Shown here: piece after piece, positions 10,991 to 23,425 of the stretch
Layout of the letters: each line of letters starts with the position of its first letter
Position numbering within the stretch: the first letter of the stretch is position 1
Assembly (NCBI GenBank): GCA_034620365.1
Contig: JAQGEQ010000179.1
Coordinates: forward strand, 248,001 to 312,000
Length of the DNA: 64,000 nt
Direction of reading: 5' to 3'
Source of the DNA: Pegea sp. RAD2-039
Taxonomy: Eukaryota; Chordata; Thaliacea; Salpida; Salpidae
Translations under genes and position numbers: made by a program
Notes under the pieces: generated by a model
Databases searched by the model: none
Seen by the model: only the letters and a program-made list of their open reading frames with translations
Told to the model about the DNA's origin: nothing

Positions 10991-13585
10991 CCTGAAAAAT
11001 AAAATTATTCCTAAAATAGTCTTTACTTAATAAGAATATTTGAATAATATTAATATATATCTGCAATGTTAGTGAGATCTTTAATATAATTAAATTGAAA
11101 TGATAATTTATTTGAAATTGATTTTAAAAATTATATTATTAAACAAGAGTAACATTTTTGAAAACTAATAAATTCCATTGTTTATAAAAATCTTCAATAA
11201 AGTTCCAGAAAGTTTATTTATTTAATGATTAAACTAAAAGTTGACTTTTAAATACAATTTTTACAACTTTTATATAAAAGATGAAAAATACAATAAAAGT
11301 TTGAAAATTTCATGATCTATTTATATAAGTATTTAAAAAAAACATTTATATTTAAAATATAATGCTATAAAATTAAACTATAAATGAAAAAATGTTAAAC
11401 AAAAATTTGAACACATTTTGCATTAAGTGTAGAATATAGGTTTATAGATTGGTCATTTAGAAGAGCAAATTCAACAATTTTGCAAACTTTAAAAGATATA
11501 ATTTCGGTATTTTCATCAAATAATAAAAATATTGGTATTTTTAAATAACTACAGTAGATTAACAAATATTTATGCTAATGAATAATAACTATTTTGTAAA
11601 ATGATTAAAATCTAGAAAAATAACATCATGTAGTCAAAAATCACAACCTTAAGTTAAAATATAAAATGAAAGTATAAAATCTAAAATGGTCTACTAAATT
11701 TTTGGTAAATGACAAATTTAAAATACTTTGATTTTATATAAATTATTTACCTTAAAGCCTAAAAAGTCTTAAATGTTCATACTAAAGTAAAAATAAAGAA
11801 CAGTATTTTCAATATATTAGGCTTAGACAATTATAAACATGTGTCGAAGCATATACTATGAAAAACCGAAAAAATAATTTTTGACATAATTTAACTTATT
11901 ATTAAATTTTAATTCCAAATCAAAGTTACGATTTTAATTTCAAGAAAATATTTTTTGTTATTATTTTCATACTCTGAATACGTTATAGTAATTAAAATCA
12001 CTGAAATTTTACTTTTTATTACGATTTAAAAACTTTAATAAGTTTTCTAAATGTTTAAACATCGTTTGTAAATTTCAACCATTTTTTGAACATAATATGA
12101 ATTGTTTGTCAGTATTTTAGCTTCTACCTATAATGACATTTATTTGTTGCAAAAATGATGCAATTATTTGTTTGATAAGTAATTATGGCCTACTTAGTTG
12201 CTTAGTTATGGTTAATTAATGGTTTAGTATGGCCTACTTAGTTTTTGTTGCTTAATTAAGTTGCAACACAGTAAAATTAATCCACAAGTCTAAAACAGCG
12301 TTTTAAAAATAGAGTTCTTAGACTTAAATAAATCTACAAGAGTCCTGGTTTCATTTGCTAAGAGACTTTTCAAAGATATAAATAGTTTTTTTTATTGATA
12401 CATTTAAATTATTGATGTTTCAATATATAAATTTCGTTTGTAAGCGTTAAAAGCGGGCTCAAAATGAATCTGCTACTAAAAAAGATTGACAAACAGTGAA
12501 TTAATGATTTACATTTTACAATAATCAAATCGATTAATTTATAAATCAAATATCTTATGAGCTATTTACAACAAAACTTTGGATCAACTATCGGGTCATA
12601 AATTTTATAGGTATATTTTGTATTATTTTTTTACATCGCCAAAATGTTGCTGTCACTCAGAGTTTCAAAGACATATTTGTTGATTTTTATATTTCTGAAC
12701 TTGTACGTTAAATTATTTTCTAAATTGTGATTAATTGATTTTTTATAAAATTCATGATTATTTTTTATTAGAAATTGTTGAAAAATTTTATGTTAAAGCT
12801 TCCATAAACTGCATTTTTCTGCTTAATTAATTATTATTTTGGAAAACTATTTTTTCTTTCTTATTTGACTAATTTTCTTAATATGTGTAATTTATTTAAG
12901 ATAAAATTTCATATGTTGTTAATGTTTTAGTTAACTTATAAATAAATTATTTGATGAGGGTTTTATTTTATAAAAATTGTTTAATTTTAAAGATTGCATA
13001 GAATAATTTTTAAAATTTGTTTCTAAATAACATAGACTGAGATTTGTTAAAAATAATGTTTGATTTGTTATATTGAAATAATATATTAAAGTTTTGATTT
13101 ATTAATTAATTAATTTGTATCTTTTTATTCTGATTTTAGTTAAAAAATTTAATAAACTTATTAAAAAGTTCTTTTAAGATAAATTTTAGAAATATTTGAT
13201 TATTAAACTTTGTGTTGGTATTATTAGTGGTTATTTCTAATTTATTTAATGTTGATGGTAGTTGGGTAAATAAAAATATTTTTTATTGTGACATTATTTA
13301 ATCTGTTTAAATATTGAAGGAATGATTATTATTTTATTCATATTTTTAAATCTAACTATTACTTTGAAATAGAATTGTTGATACATGTATTCAATATATT
13401 TATTATAATCATTTGTTATTAATTTTAAATTTATTAGATTATACATTGTTTATATACAAAACTCATTAATGAAAACTCAACAAATTTGTATGAATTTATC
13501 TGTTAACAATCATTTAGAAAAGAAGTTATTTTTATAATTTTTTTATTTTTAAACAGCCATTTGAGATCAACTTGTATTGAAACTA
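10991..13585. other. Intergenic, very AT-rich, between divergent MRPL58 and MRPS5
   Basis: About 2.6 kb with long A/T runs and no open frame of note on either strand. A small internal repetition (TATGGCCTACTTAGTT-like words near 12185-12245) is the only structure noticed. It should contain the MRPS5 and MRPL58 promoters, but no motif could be assigned. Confidence 0.5.
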
Positions 13586-15006
13586 ATGAATTCAGTGAAT
13601 TTTTTTGTACGTTTTTCTCCGAGTCTCTTTTATCAACCTTTTAGATCTTCCTCATTTCTTACTCATCTTCCGGCTCAGAAGCTGTGGGACTCAACATCAC
13701 CAATAGTAAAAAGAACAGGCCGTGGAAAAAGAGCTAAGGTAATAAAAAGAGAAGATTTGGGAAGAAATCATCAATTCGGTGAAGGAAAATTAGGAATTGT
13801 TTGGCCAGGACTTAACTCCTCCCTTAGTTCAAAACTATATCAAAGAAATGAAGACGAACAGAAAAATTTCCTGAAAGAAATTGAAGAAAGAAAAAGTGCC
13901 CGAAAAGCGCCACCTCGTGAGAAAGTTCGTGGCTGGTCTGGGGCTCAATGGGGTGGTGTTAAATTAGGACCTATTGAACCAATAAATGGTGTTTCATTTG
14001 ATGAATTTCAAAGTGTAATTTTAGGCGTTCAACGCGTGTCACATATGACTGGTAGACAGGGACGAGTTTATTCTGTTAAAGCTACTGTAGCGATTGGAAA
14101 TGGGGAAGGGGTAATTGGAATCTTTTCAGCATCTGCTTCAGAGATCACAGCAGCTGTTAGAAAAGCCCGAAATCGGGCTGCAAAAAGATTAACTTTTATT
14201 GAAAGGTGAGATAGTTTGATTTTTCAAACATTTCTTCTTGATGCTTGTTTAAGAATGTGGATTTATCATCTGTTTGATGCTCATTTAAAATCAACATTTT
14301 TTTTATCCTAATTCTATAAGAGTAAAAAATGTCAACTTAAGATATAAAAACCTCTCGACTTACAAAGGTGCTGAGGATTCACCCACCTACCTTGATACCA
14401 CTTTTCCTAAATGTTTATCATTATACTTTATTTTAGATTTGAAGATCGAACAGTTTTCGAGGATATGTTTGTGAATTATCATCACACAACAATGTATATT
14501 AGACAACAACCTCCTGGTTATGGTTTAAGATGCCATCGTGCAGTAACTGAGCTTTGTAAACTGATTGGTTAGTTTTTTTAATATCATTTTCACTGGAATT
14601 ATCGAATGCTACTTTTTCAGGTATCAAAGACTTGTACGTGAAGACCTTTGGAGCAAAGACGATTATGAATGTTCATAAATGTTTTATTAAAGGACTACTA
14701 GAGCAGGAAAGTCATCAAAAAAAAGCTGACAAGACAGGCTACCACGTGGTGAGATGCGATGAACTCAGAGGTTTTTATCCAGAAGTCTTAGCTTCACCTC
14801 AAAATGGTAAAGTGAAAAAAGAAGAATTTGATGAAATGAATTCTTATTTGACTCAAGATTTGTTGTTACGAGAATTTAAAAACATCGAAAATTTGCGAGA
14901 AAGTAACTTCTCCAAGAATCAGATCACAAACAACCGCGGTATCCCGGTGCCTCCATGTCAGCGAATTCCCGAAGATATCTCAAATATCCGAGACTTTCGT
15001 TTATGA
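13586..15006 (+). CDS. MRPS5: Mitochondrial small-subunit ribosomal protein uS5m
   Basis: Three exons (13586-14205, 14437-14567, 14621-15006) total 379 codons (378 aa). The first ATG in frame is at 13586, with a splice-acceptor-like AG at 13555-13556. The N-terminus is hydrophobic and basic, as for a mitochondrial targeting peptide. Residues of about 140-300 carry the S5 fold: the double-stranded RNA-binding half with a QGRVYSVKATVAIGNGEGVIG core, and the C-terminal half running through [24 protein letters not shown]-like sequence across the exon 2/3 junction. It is part of the mitoribosome decoding region. An AATAAA signal follows at about 15018. Confidence 0.95.
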
Positions 15007-15051
15007 ATCGAATTAGAAATAAAAAGATTGAATCTATAAACACGTGTGGTT

Positions 15052-18000
15052 TTATGCAGTCTCTTCTTCGAGTAACTTTAGGATGTTGAATGTTTCGATA
15101 CTCATATTGATCTTCCCGATGACTTCGTTGTCTTCACAATCCTTCACAATCACATCTTCATCAAACAATCCTCTTCCACTCCGAACAATCTCACTCAAAT
15201 CCACTTTAGCACTCCCTACAAATATTTCTGTTTTTATTTCTACTGATTTCAAAACTTCCGACATTTTTACCAATTTCTTCACAATCTTGTTCTTGATCTT
15301 CTAACGGATCTGAGATTAAAAGAAGTTTGAGACTTTCATTGTGTTTCAGCATATGAGACAACGCTCGGCGTCTATCACCATCATCTTTGCCGAACTTTGT
15401 ATCTGTCACCAATGAATCGGTCATTGATTTGTCAAGACTTGTTTAAAACACCTTTTTGGTAATTAAACATCATCTTTTCGCCCTTGTTCGATGGTTTAGC
15501 GACTGAGTCAGGGGTTTCTTCGACACTTCCCGCTAAATCATATTCAATGAACATTTGTCGGATGTTGTCATCTTTCCAAACACTCGCATCTTCATCTAAG
15601 ATTAGATGATTGATCGATATTTTGATTGAATCCTGTCAAACACGCCATCAGAATTTCTTTCTAATCATTCCCACTGAGACGTCACCTCTGTTATCTTCTC
15701 TTCTCTCTTATAAGTTAGATTTTCATCTGAATCATTTGCTGAAGATTCCGCAACTTTTATATCATTCATTTTGTTTATGACGTCATCAGCAGATTCTTCG
15801 ATGTCTTTTAACTCTTCAGTGTCATCAGGAGGACATGATCCGTCGCTTGATTGGTCAAAGATATTTACAGGGCTAGTGACGTTATCAGCAGCACTCGCGA
15901 CGTCATCATCAGCATTAGTGACGACGTCATCATCGTTCGTGACGTCATCAGCATTTATAGCGTCATTATTAGCGTTCATGACGTCATCAGCGTCATCTTT
16001 AATTGGAATTTCATCTAAAACGATTATTACTTAGATATTTATATAGTTTGATTTCCTATCACCTTCAAAATGTACTCGATTGGTTTTAATCGAGTTTTCG
16101 AAGTAGGTGTCTTCGCAACCGCTAGCGGAGGCCACTTCCTCACTTGCCTCAATCTCTTCAATGATTTCCTCTTCGCTGAAAACAAAGACTTTTTTATCAT
16201 TTGTCATCTACATCAACCTTTATTAACCTTTCTTCATCTTGCGATGGAGTTGACGCCACATTGTCATTTCTCAAATCTTCTGTTTTCACTTTCTAAAGAT
16301 TAAAGTTTTTAAAGAAGTTATGAATTTATGGATAACCGTATTCATCATCACCTTTCGAATAGCTGGAACTGGGATTGATTTCTTGTCATTGGAGAATTCC
16401 TGAAATACCTTGTTGAAATTTAATTTCGTTTTCAGAAGATACAAACCTGTTCAGGTGGATCACTAACGGATGATTCTTTCAGTAGTTCATCATCTTGATC
16501 TTCTAATTTCTTCAGAAGTATAGGCTCTTCAGTTGTACTAAAATGAAAATCAAATCTTGCAAACATAGTGATCACGTGACTCGCAGCTAACTTATTTGAA
16601 GGTAATTGTCGTTGCGGTGTTACTGGAGGTTTTTCATGAGGTTCTCTCAAACTTTTTTCACTTTTTAATTTACAAGTATTAGGTGGAGGTTTATATTCTA
16701 TTTGCCATTTTATTTCAACTTCGATAAATCCGTTTTCTCCGCCATTTTTCTTCGTTACAAATTATTCATTTGAATAACAACAAAAATGAAATCTACAAAA
16801 TACTCACTTTGTGTAAAGCATAAGGAGCTTTAATAGATTTGTTGTAAGCTAAAGATATCAAATCTATTGAAGCTTTACCGAGATAGTTACAAATTTCAGA
16901 GTCAGTGTCGTCAAAAACATATATTACAAGTTTCTGTCAAATTTATGGTTTACATTTTGACACAAAAAAAACAAAAAAACCAACTTGAGTTGTCAAGTAA
17001 AGATGTAAGTTGTCATTAACTTCAACAGGGTAGATTTGTCTATCATTAAAAACTGGTGAATTTGTTGACTTGATAATACAAGTGTCATGGTCAGAAAAAT
17101 CATAAAATTTGTAAACACAATATATGCTGGGCTGTTTGCCTGAAAACAGCTTGATTTAATTTCATTTTTCAACAGCTGATAGGAGGAATACACCTTCTTC
17201 TTCAGCATTTACATTATTACATAGTGAGATATGAATAATCAACTTATTTAAGTTATCGACACCAGCAAGCAAGTTATCATTAGTATCATCAACTATTTCC
17301 TCTGATTGGTTGCTTATCATGTAACCCAATGCCTTCATTCTTTCCTGTGACATCAAAATCAATTTCTTTTTTTCTATTTGAAACATATTCAACAACTTGA
17401 TAAAGTCGAAAAGCTTGTTGCATTGGAACTCGAAGTCTAACCCAATAATCTAAAGTCCCATAATTGCAACCGTTTGTACCTGAACATTTCAATTAAAAAC
17501 ACCAACTAAAGTTGAAGTTGAAACGAAGTACCTGTGAGCCCAGCACTACCAAACATTTTACCGTGTGATAAGTCTAACAGCTTATTGAACTTGATTTTAC
17601 AGCAAGCAACTGTTTGGTGCTCAACACCAATAGATCGATGCAATTCAACCACAGTTGAAGCCTAAATTAACTTAATTAGTCGCACGTGATATCAAACAAG
17701 TTGTCAAGCATACTCGTTGTAGATAATGTAGGAATAAGTCATCAACTTTGATAACATATTGTGATGTGTGGTTGAAACAGGGACTACAAATAAACTTGTT
17801 AAAAGCTAGCTAGTAGCAACAAGTAGAAACATACTTGTAACCTCTTAATATGGGCGTACTAACTAGTTGAAAGTCATAAAAAGCATATGTGACAAACAAA
17901 GTAACATTTTTGTCATCAAAAGCTTGGATTGCTTCACTGTTCAGTAGGACTTTACATATGCTGATTTCAAACAAATTTTCGCCTCTTTGAAGAGCCATAT

Positions 18001-20436
18001 CGCTTTCATTAAGGGTTTCATCTTCAACTTCTTCATCTTTCTGCTGATTAAGGTCTTTGGTATAAAATTGGAACAGTCACGTGACTCACTTTATTTACTT
18101 TTAGTGGAAACTGTTTTGTTCCATACACGACATCCTTTAATTGTTTTTCCAGTTTCTGTCATCATGAAGCAATTTTTAATAAAAAAAAACTAAAAAGAAG
18201 AAAATGGGTGTATTCTAACTTGGATTTTAGCTGTTTTAGAATCGATTAGATGACCCAAAGACTCCAATTTCTTTTCATAATCATTTTTCAGATCAAATAT
18301 CTTACTGCTGGAGTTTTCGACCTAAAAGTTTTTTTTTTCGGTGATAATCTGAAATATATTAAAGCGATTATACCTCAATGGAGAAGTCCTTGTTGATCTT
18401 ATGTTGCATTACAAGCATTTCACGAGTTTTATTTAACTCTTGAATGGTTTCTGCTAGATACTGTTGTAACTCACTATAACCTACAAGAGTTGAAAAAGAG
18501 ATTAAGTCGATAAAACATGAAAGATGCTAACTTGGAGCTTCAGAATCTTCAATAAAATCCGGTTTCTTTTTCATTTGCTCTTCTTCGCGTTTTTGTCGAA
18601 CAACTAAAATGGCTTTTTTCAAGTCTTCCATTTTAAGTGAATCGTCTGAAATGAAATCATTAAAAATTTATCACGGCTTCCATTAGATCTGATCTACCAA
18701 AACTGGAGAAGATGCTTAGCTTCTCACGTAGCTCCATGTTTTCCTGAGCAATCTTCTGTTGCTCATTACGACTTTTTCGACAATCTTGATTTAAGTTAAG
18801 TAAATAATCTGAAAAAAATCTATAAGTAATTTGAAATGAGATCAAAGTACAACTTACCTTGTTCATTGTTCATCTTATCTATCAGATTATTCCTTTCTAC
18901 AGCATCAGACTTGATTGCTGCTTCCAGTAGCGAAATTTGACTTCTTAACTTCCGTTCAAGCTCTTTCCATTCTTTTTCTTGTTCATTATCCAAAGCACTT
19001 AACAGACAGATAATTAACAGCAAGTGAAAATGACAAACTAACTGACCTTTTTGTAAGTCTCTCATTTGTTTTTTGTAAAATTTTGATTTCTTTTTCTAGA
19101 TAAATATATCTTTCAGAAGATTCTATATTGGAGAACCGACTATTTTCAGAGGCTTTAATCTAAATATTTCAGAAGTTTTATTCTAGTAAAGCATGTTATC
19201 AATATAGAGGACCTGTAATTTTGTGTTTCTAGCTTCCGCTTTTGCTAATTGGCATCTCATTATGTCACAATCTTTATCTAGAACCTCACAGTGATTGCGC
19301 AATTTTTCATACGCATGCTCCATTTGTTTGTATCTGAATAAAAATGTTGAAAACTCATTTTTAAATTGAAGTTTTAGCAAAACCTTTCTTCTAATGAGTC
19401 AATAGCCATTTCTTTTTCTTTAATATTTCTTTTCATTTTGATCAGCTCAATATTATCATTCAATGTAATCTTTTGAGATGAAGTCATTTGCTCTTTTATC
19501 TTTAACACATTTGATTCATGCTCAAACCCTGAAATAAAAGTTTTAGGTTTTTAAACCTACATTAGGAAGTAACTCATATAGATTTGTACTGACCAATTCG
19601 ATTTATTTCAATTTTATACTTTTCATTTTGAGAATGTAATGTGGAAATTTCTCTTTCTAATGAGGCTACCTTTTCACGCAAAAGTTGATTATCTGATTTG
19701 AAACTATGATCTAATTCACCACAAGCATTTGGGAATTTTCCTCTTTTAGTAATTCTAAATAATTTTTCACAAAAAATATCTTTATTCGATTTTTTGGTAG
19801 TCTAAACTTATTTCTATCAATTTTGTAAATTTATATCTAATAGTAAAAACTAGTTACAAATGATCTTTCTTCCACTCTGGTTTCATTTTCACGGATTGCC
19901 TTAAATGATTTGATGTTTGCTGTAGCTGTGTATAATGATTGTTAGGTTTGTAATTTTGTAAGTCATTTTTTTACTTTTCTTTTTAATAATTCATTTTCTT
20001 TACAAACAACAGCAATTTGCTGCTGTTGATTTTCAATCATTTCTTCAAGTTCAATATCTTTCAATCCTCTTTTATTTTGATCTTTCAAATAAAAAAAGAT
20101 AATAGCATAAAGAATTTTAACCTAAGAACAAACCTCCAGTTGCAAGCAATTTTTTTCTCTCGTTTGCTAATCGAACAAGCTTTATTGCCATTCTAAGAAA
20201 AATAATCTTATGTGTGAAATAACAAATTATTTTGACTATATATAAGATAAAATATAATGAAATTATAAAATATTATTTCATAGAAAAAGGTCAAACTTTT
20301 TTATTCTTTCTTCTTGCTTTCTACCATGATTTTTCAATATTGTAGATTCTTCTTGGAGTTTGAAAAATTGATCTTCCAGCTGGGAACGGTCAAGTTTGTT
20401 TACTAAAAAACGATCATGACAATTTTTTTTAGACAT
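15052..20436 (-). CDS. RPGRIP1L: RPGRIP1L-type ciliary transition-zone protein
   Basis: This many-exon minus-strand gene begins at 20436 ([10 protein letters not shown]...) and ends at TAA 15054-15052. The N-terminal half (20436-18200) is heptad-rich coiled coil; its first exons carry the family's [11 protein letters not shown] and [14 protein letters not shown] patterns. A first C2 domain (about 18000-17400) includes [15 protein letters not shown] and [10 protein letters not shown] second C2 domain (about 17290-16800) includes FYDFSDHDT and [10 protein letters not shown] long acidic linker follows (16650-15600). The RPGR-interacting C-terminal domain has [15 protein letters not shown], the [16 protein letters not shown] motif and a final [20 protein letters not shown]1L anchors NPHP/MKS complexes at the ciliary transition zone. 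Individual exon borders in the acidic linker are not certain. The stop lies 46 bases from the convergent MRPS5 stop. Confidence 0.92.
15775..15990 (+). repeat. Short imperfect repeats built on TGACGTCATCA inside the RPGRIP1L acidic linker
   Basis: At least five copies of GACGTCATCA, plus degenerate ones (GACGTTATCAGC, AGCGTCATTATTAGC), occur in 215 bases. On the coding (minus) strand they spell an Asp/Val/Ala-rich run such as [12 protein letters not shown]. Each core is the palindrome TGACGTCA, identical to a CREB/ATF site. The pattern most simply reflects expansion of a coding microsatellite. Confidence 0.8.
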
Positions 20437-22090
20437 TGCAGTTATGATAGATCCACTAAAAGCAAAAAAATATTTCTAAAATATTAATAATTAATAAATC
20501 TAATAGTTGTAAAATTTTATAAAGATTAGACAAACTTTATTTTTGTGACAAATTATAAAGATTAGAAATAGATCCTAAATATAATGGGTTTAGAAAAAAA
20601 CTAATAATTGGAACATTATAATTTCTCAAATTATTATTTTAACATTAATATTACAAAATTATTACTATTAAAATAAAGTTTATGAAAAAGTAACTAATTA
20701 GCTCGATATATTCTGATAAATTAAATTCTAAATTTAGGAAATAGATTGTTTAATTTTAAATATTTAAGTAGAATATTTGAGAGCAATTTTAAACTAAAAA
20801 GCTATTTATAATTAAAGTCTTTTTTAAGAGAAAATTATTACTAATTGACTTCATTAAACTAAAATAATAAATATGGACTATTCATTAATAGGTTAAACAC
20901 AAAACCCTTCATTTAGATGCTCAACAGATATAGAGGATCCTAATAAATATAAATCATAACTGCTAATTAAAATATCATAAAAGTATTTTTAAGCAATCAA
21001 TAGTAAGAAGAATAAAAAAATGAATTCTAATAACATTCAAAATATAATAACAAATAACGAAACTTGTAAATAATAACTGTAACTTACAGCTAGATTTACT
21101 ATGCATTTATTTTAGAAAAACAAGCATAGTATTAATTATAATTATTTTAAATAGATTACAATTAAAACAAATAGTTATAAAAAAATTAAACACTACTAAA
21201 TTTTCAATAAAGTAAATATAGTTACTAATGAATAATGTACTTATATCAAAACACGATAAATATCTTAATAATCATAAAATAAAGCTCAGTTATGGTGCAC
21301 AACCTCTACAATAAAGCTATAATTTTTGATAAAACTGTTAAAGATATAATAAATATTAAATAGTTAGGTTAGAACTTTTGATTTTCAATCTTTGAAACCT
21401 TTTTATATCAGATTTGATTGTATCAAGAATATCAAGAGCATGTGGTGTGTCATAGATAATATTTTCAATAATCAAATATAAATTTAGTAGTATACAACGC
21501 TCTATGTTTTATTATATAACTTTAAATATTTGAAAAGAAAATAAATCTATGATACAGGCTAATTAGAAAAGCTATATAGATTATATGAATTCTAGTCCCA
21601 GAGCTTGAAGTATCTTTTGTCAAGAAATAAAATCAACGTTTTTAAGAGGTGATGGCTAAACTTTACCTTTTGTAATGCCAAACCTCGGCGTTTACTTTTA
21701 ATCTGAAAGTTAACTTTGATTCTTTTAAATTACGATATTGACAAAACTTCTCTCTAAATTTTAAAGGTTTGTTTCAAAGCTCAAACTATTTGAAAACTAC
21801 CATAAGGAGTACAATCAAGTTTGCATAACAAAATCATTAATGCTGGAATATACGTATTGCTAGGCTTAAAATTTCACCAAAAATGTACAGAATCTAAACT
21901 TGTGCTATTTAATCAACATTATAAAAACAATGCAGCTTTATATCAATTGACATCGACAATAAATTTAACAATTAATAAGTGAGTTAATAACAAGCTTAAA
22001 AACTTACTAGGAAGCCTTCAGTTTACAAAATTTTTAAAGACTACTCCAAAAAATTTTGTTTAATTGTCTAAATCCTAAAATTTTAGTATT
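20437..22090. other. Intergenic AT-rich DNA upstream of RPGRIP1L
   Basis: About 1.6 kb with no supported gene. Stop codons are dense in all frames. It contains the presumed RPGRIP1L 5' end (acceptor-like AG at 20456-20455). Confidence 0.5.
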
Positions 22091-22707
22091 TCTTTATGTA
22101 TGTATTTTTTCCATAAAATATTCGATGTTTTAGAACATTTTTCGCAATTTTACCTAATTATAAGTCAACTTGTAACACTATAAAAGTTGCTTTTGACTTC
22201 TTGAAATTATATAACACTTTTAAAACTTTATTATCTTCTATTGATGTTTGAAAACCAAACAACTGTATTTAAGAGCTCGTTACAAAAGTATAGATGAAGG
22301 TTGCTTTGATTTTGATTCATTGAAATATTACTAGCATTGAAGTAGAAAACTCTTAGTACAATAGACAAATAAATTTAATAACTGATATTTTAACAGAAAG
22401 ACTCGGAACTTTCTTTTTTAGGTAAATTACTTTAATTGGTTGCTTGATATTTCTTTACAAACTCACAGTTTTGTTTGAATCTTTTGAGTAACAATTCTTT
22501 TTAAATAAATATTAAAAAACTGAAACAATCTGTTTATTTAAAGAGCTTTGATCTTTTGATTATACATATCTTCTAGAAACTGTTCTATTCCAGTGTGATT
22601 AATACAATTTTTCAAACTTGTCATTAGGAAACAAAATTATATGTGCACTTCCTGTGTTTGAATTGTTTTAACAGATCATTAATGTGTTGAAGCAAATTAC
22701 TGATGAG
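22091..22707 (+). repeat. Direct repeat copy 1 (about 610 bp)
   Basis: From about GTATGTATTTTTTCCATAAA (22096) to TGATGAG (22707) the sequence matches 25494-26100 base for base, apart from scattered substitutions and a few small indels. No open frame, no terminal inverted repeat and no TG...CA ends were found. It is an unclassified repeat or a duplicated segment. Confidence 0.9.
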
Positions 22708-23425
22708 AATCTAACAGAAGACTAATTGTTATCCATAAAACTCAACTAAAACTGACTAGCAACTCTAAATAAAGAATCTAACGAGAGGAAATGACATATT
22801 ATAGAAGCTGTTTAAGTCATTCATGTTTTATTTAAGTGTACCATTTGTTGATTTAAGTGTAAAGTTCTTATCTTGATGTCCAACAAACATATATACATTT
22901 TCTATTCTTGATAAATATTAGAACTACTATTATTTTTGTTAATATTTCGTTAACGAAAATACTTGGGATTTTTCTTTGCTAGCCATTTACTTTGTGAAAA
23001 ATGAACTTTTAGCAAGTTTTCTTATAATTCCTGTAAGCTTTTTTGTCATAAAGAAGCTAAAAATTCTATTAAGAGTTAATATGTTCTATGTATTTATTAT
23101 ATAGTACTGTTCATGACATCTACAACTATAATTTAACTTTAACAGCTATAAATGATATATTTTATAAGAAAGGTCACAGCTCTTAATTTTCGTCGAATAA
23201 GCTAAATTATTTAAAAACAAGTGGATGTACCATATTATTACTGTTTTTCATTATAGTTCATTATTATTGAAAAATCTAGGCTTTAAAAATGTTTGTACAT
23301 TTTATCTAAACAATTAAAATGAGAAAACTTATTAGTTCGGATGATAACGAAAAACAATCTGTTTGCTTAATTTGTTGTATTAAGAGGCTTTTAGAACCTT
23401 ACTTTATTCCAAGTCTTCAGCAAAT
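22708..23425. other. Intergenic between repeat copy 1 and the vWA-like gene
   Basis: AT-rich, no coding signal. It contains the probable poly(A) signal of the minus-strand gene (GGAATAAAG on the minus strand near 23405). Confidence 0.5.

Noticed and set aside
15665..16034. Plus-strand Ser/Thr-rich open frames opposite the RPGRIP1L acidic linker
   Set aside because: Mirror of the GACGTCATCA repeats; the real coding is on the minus strand, supported by flanking RPGRIP1L domains.
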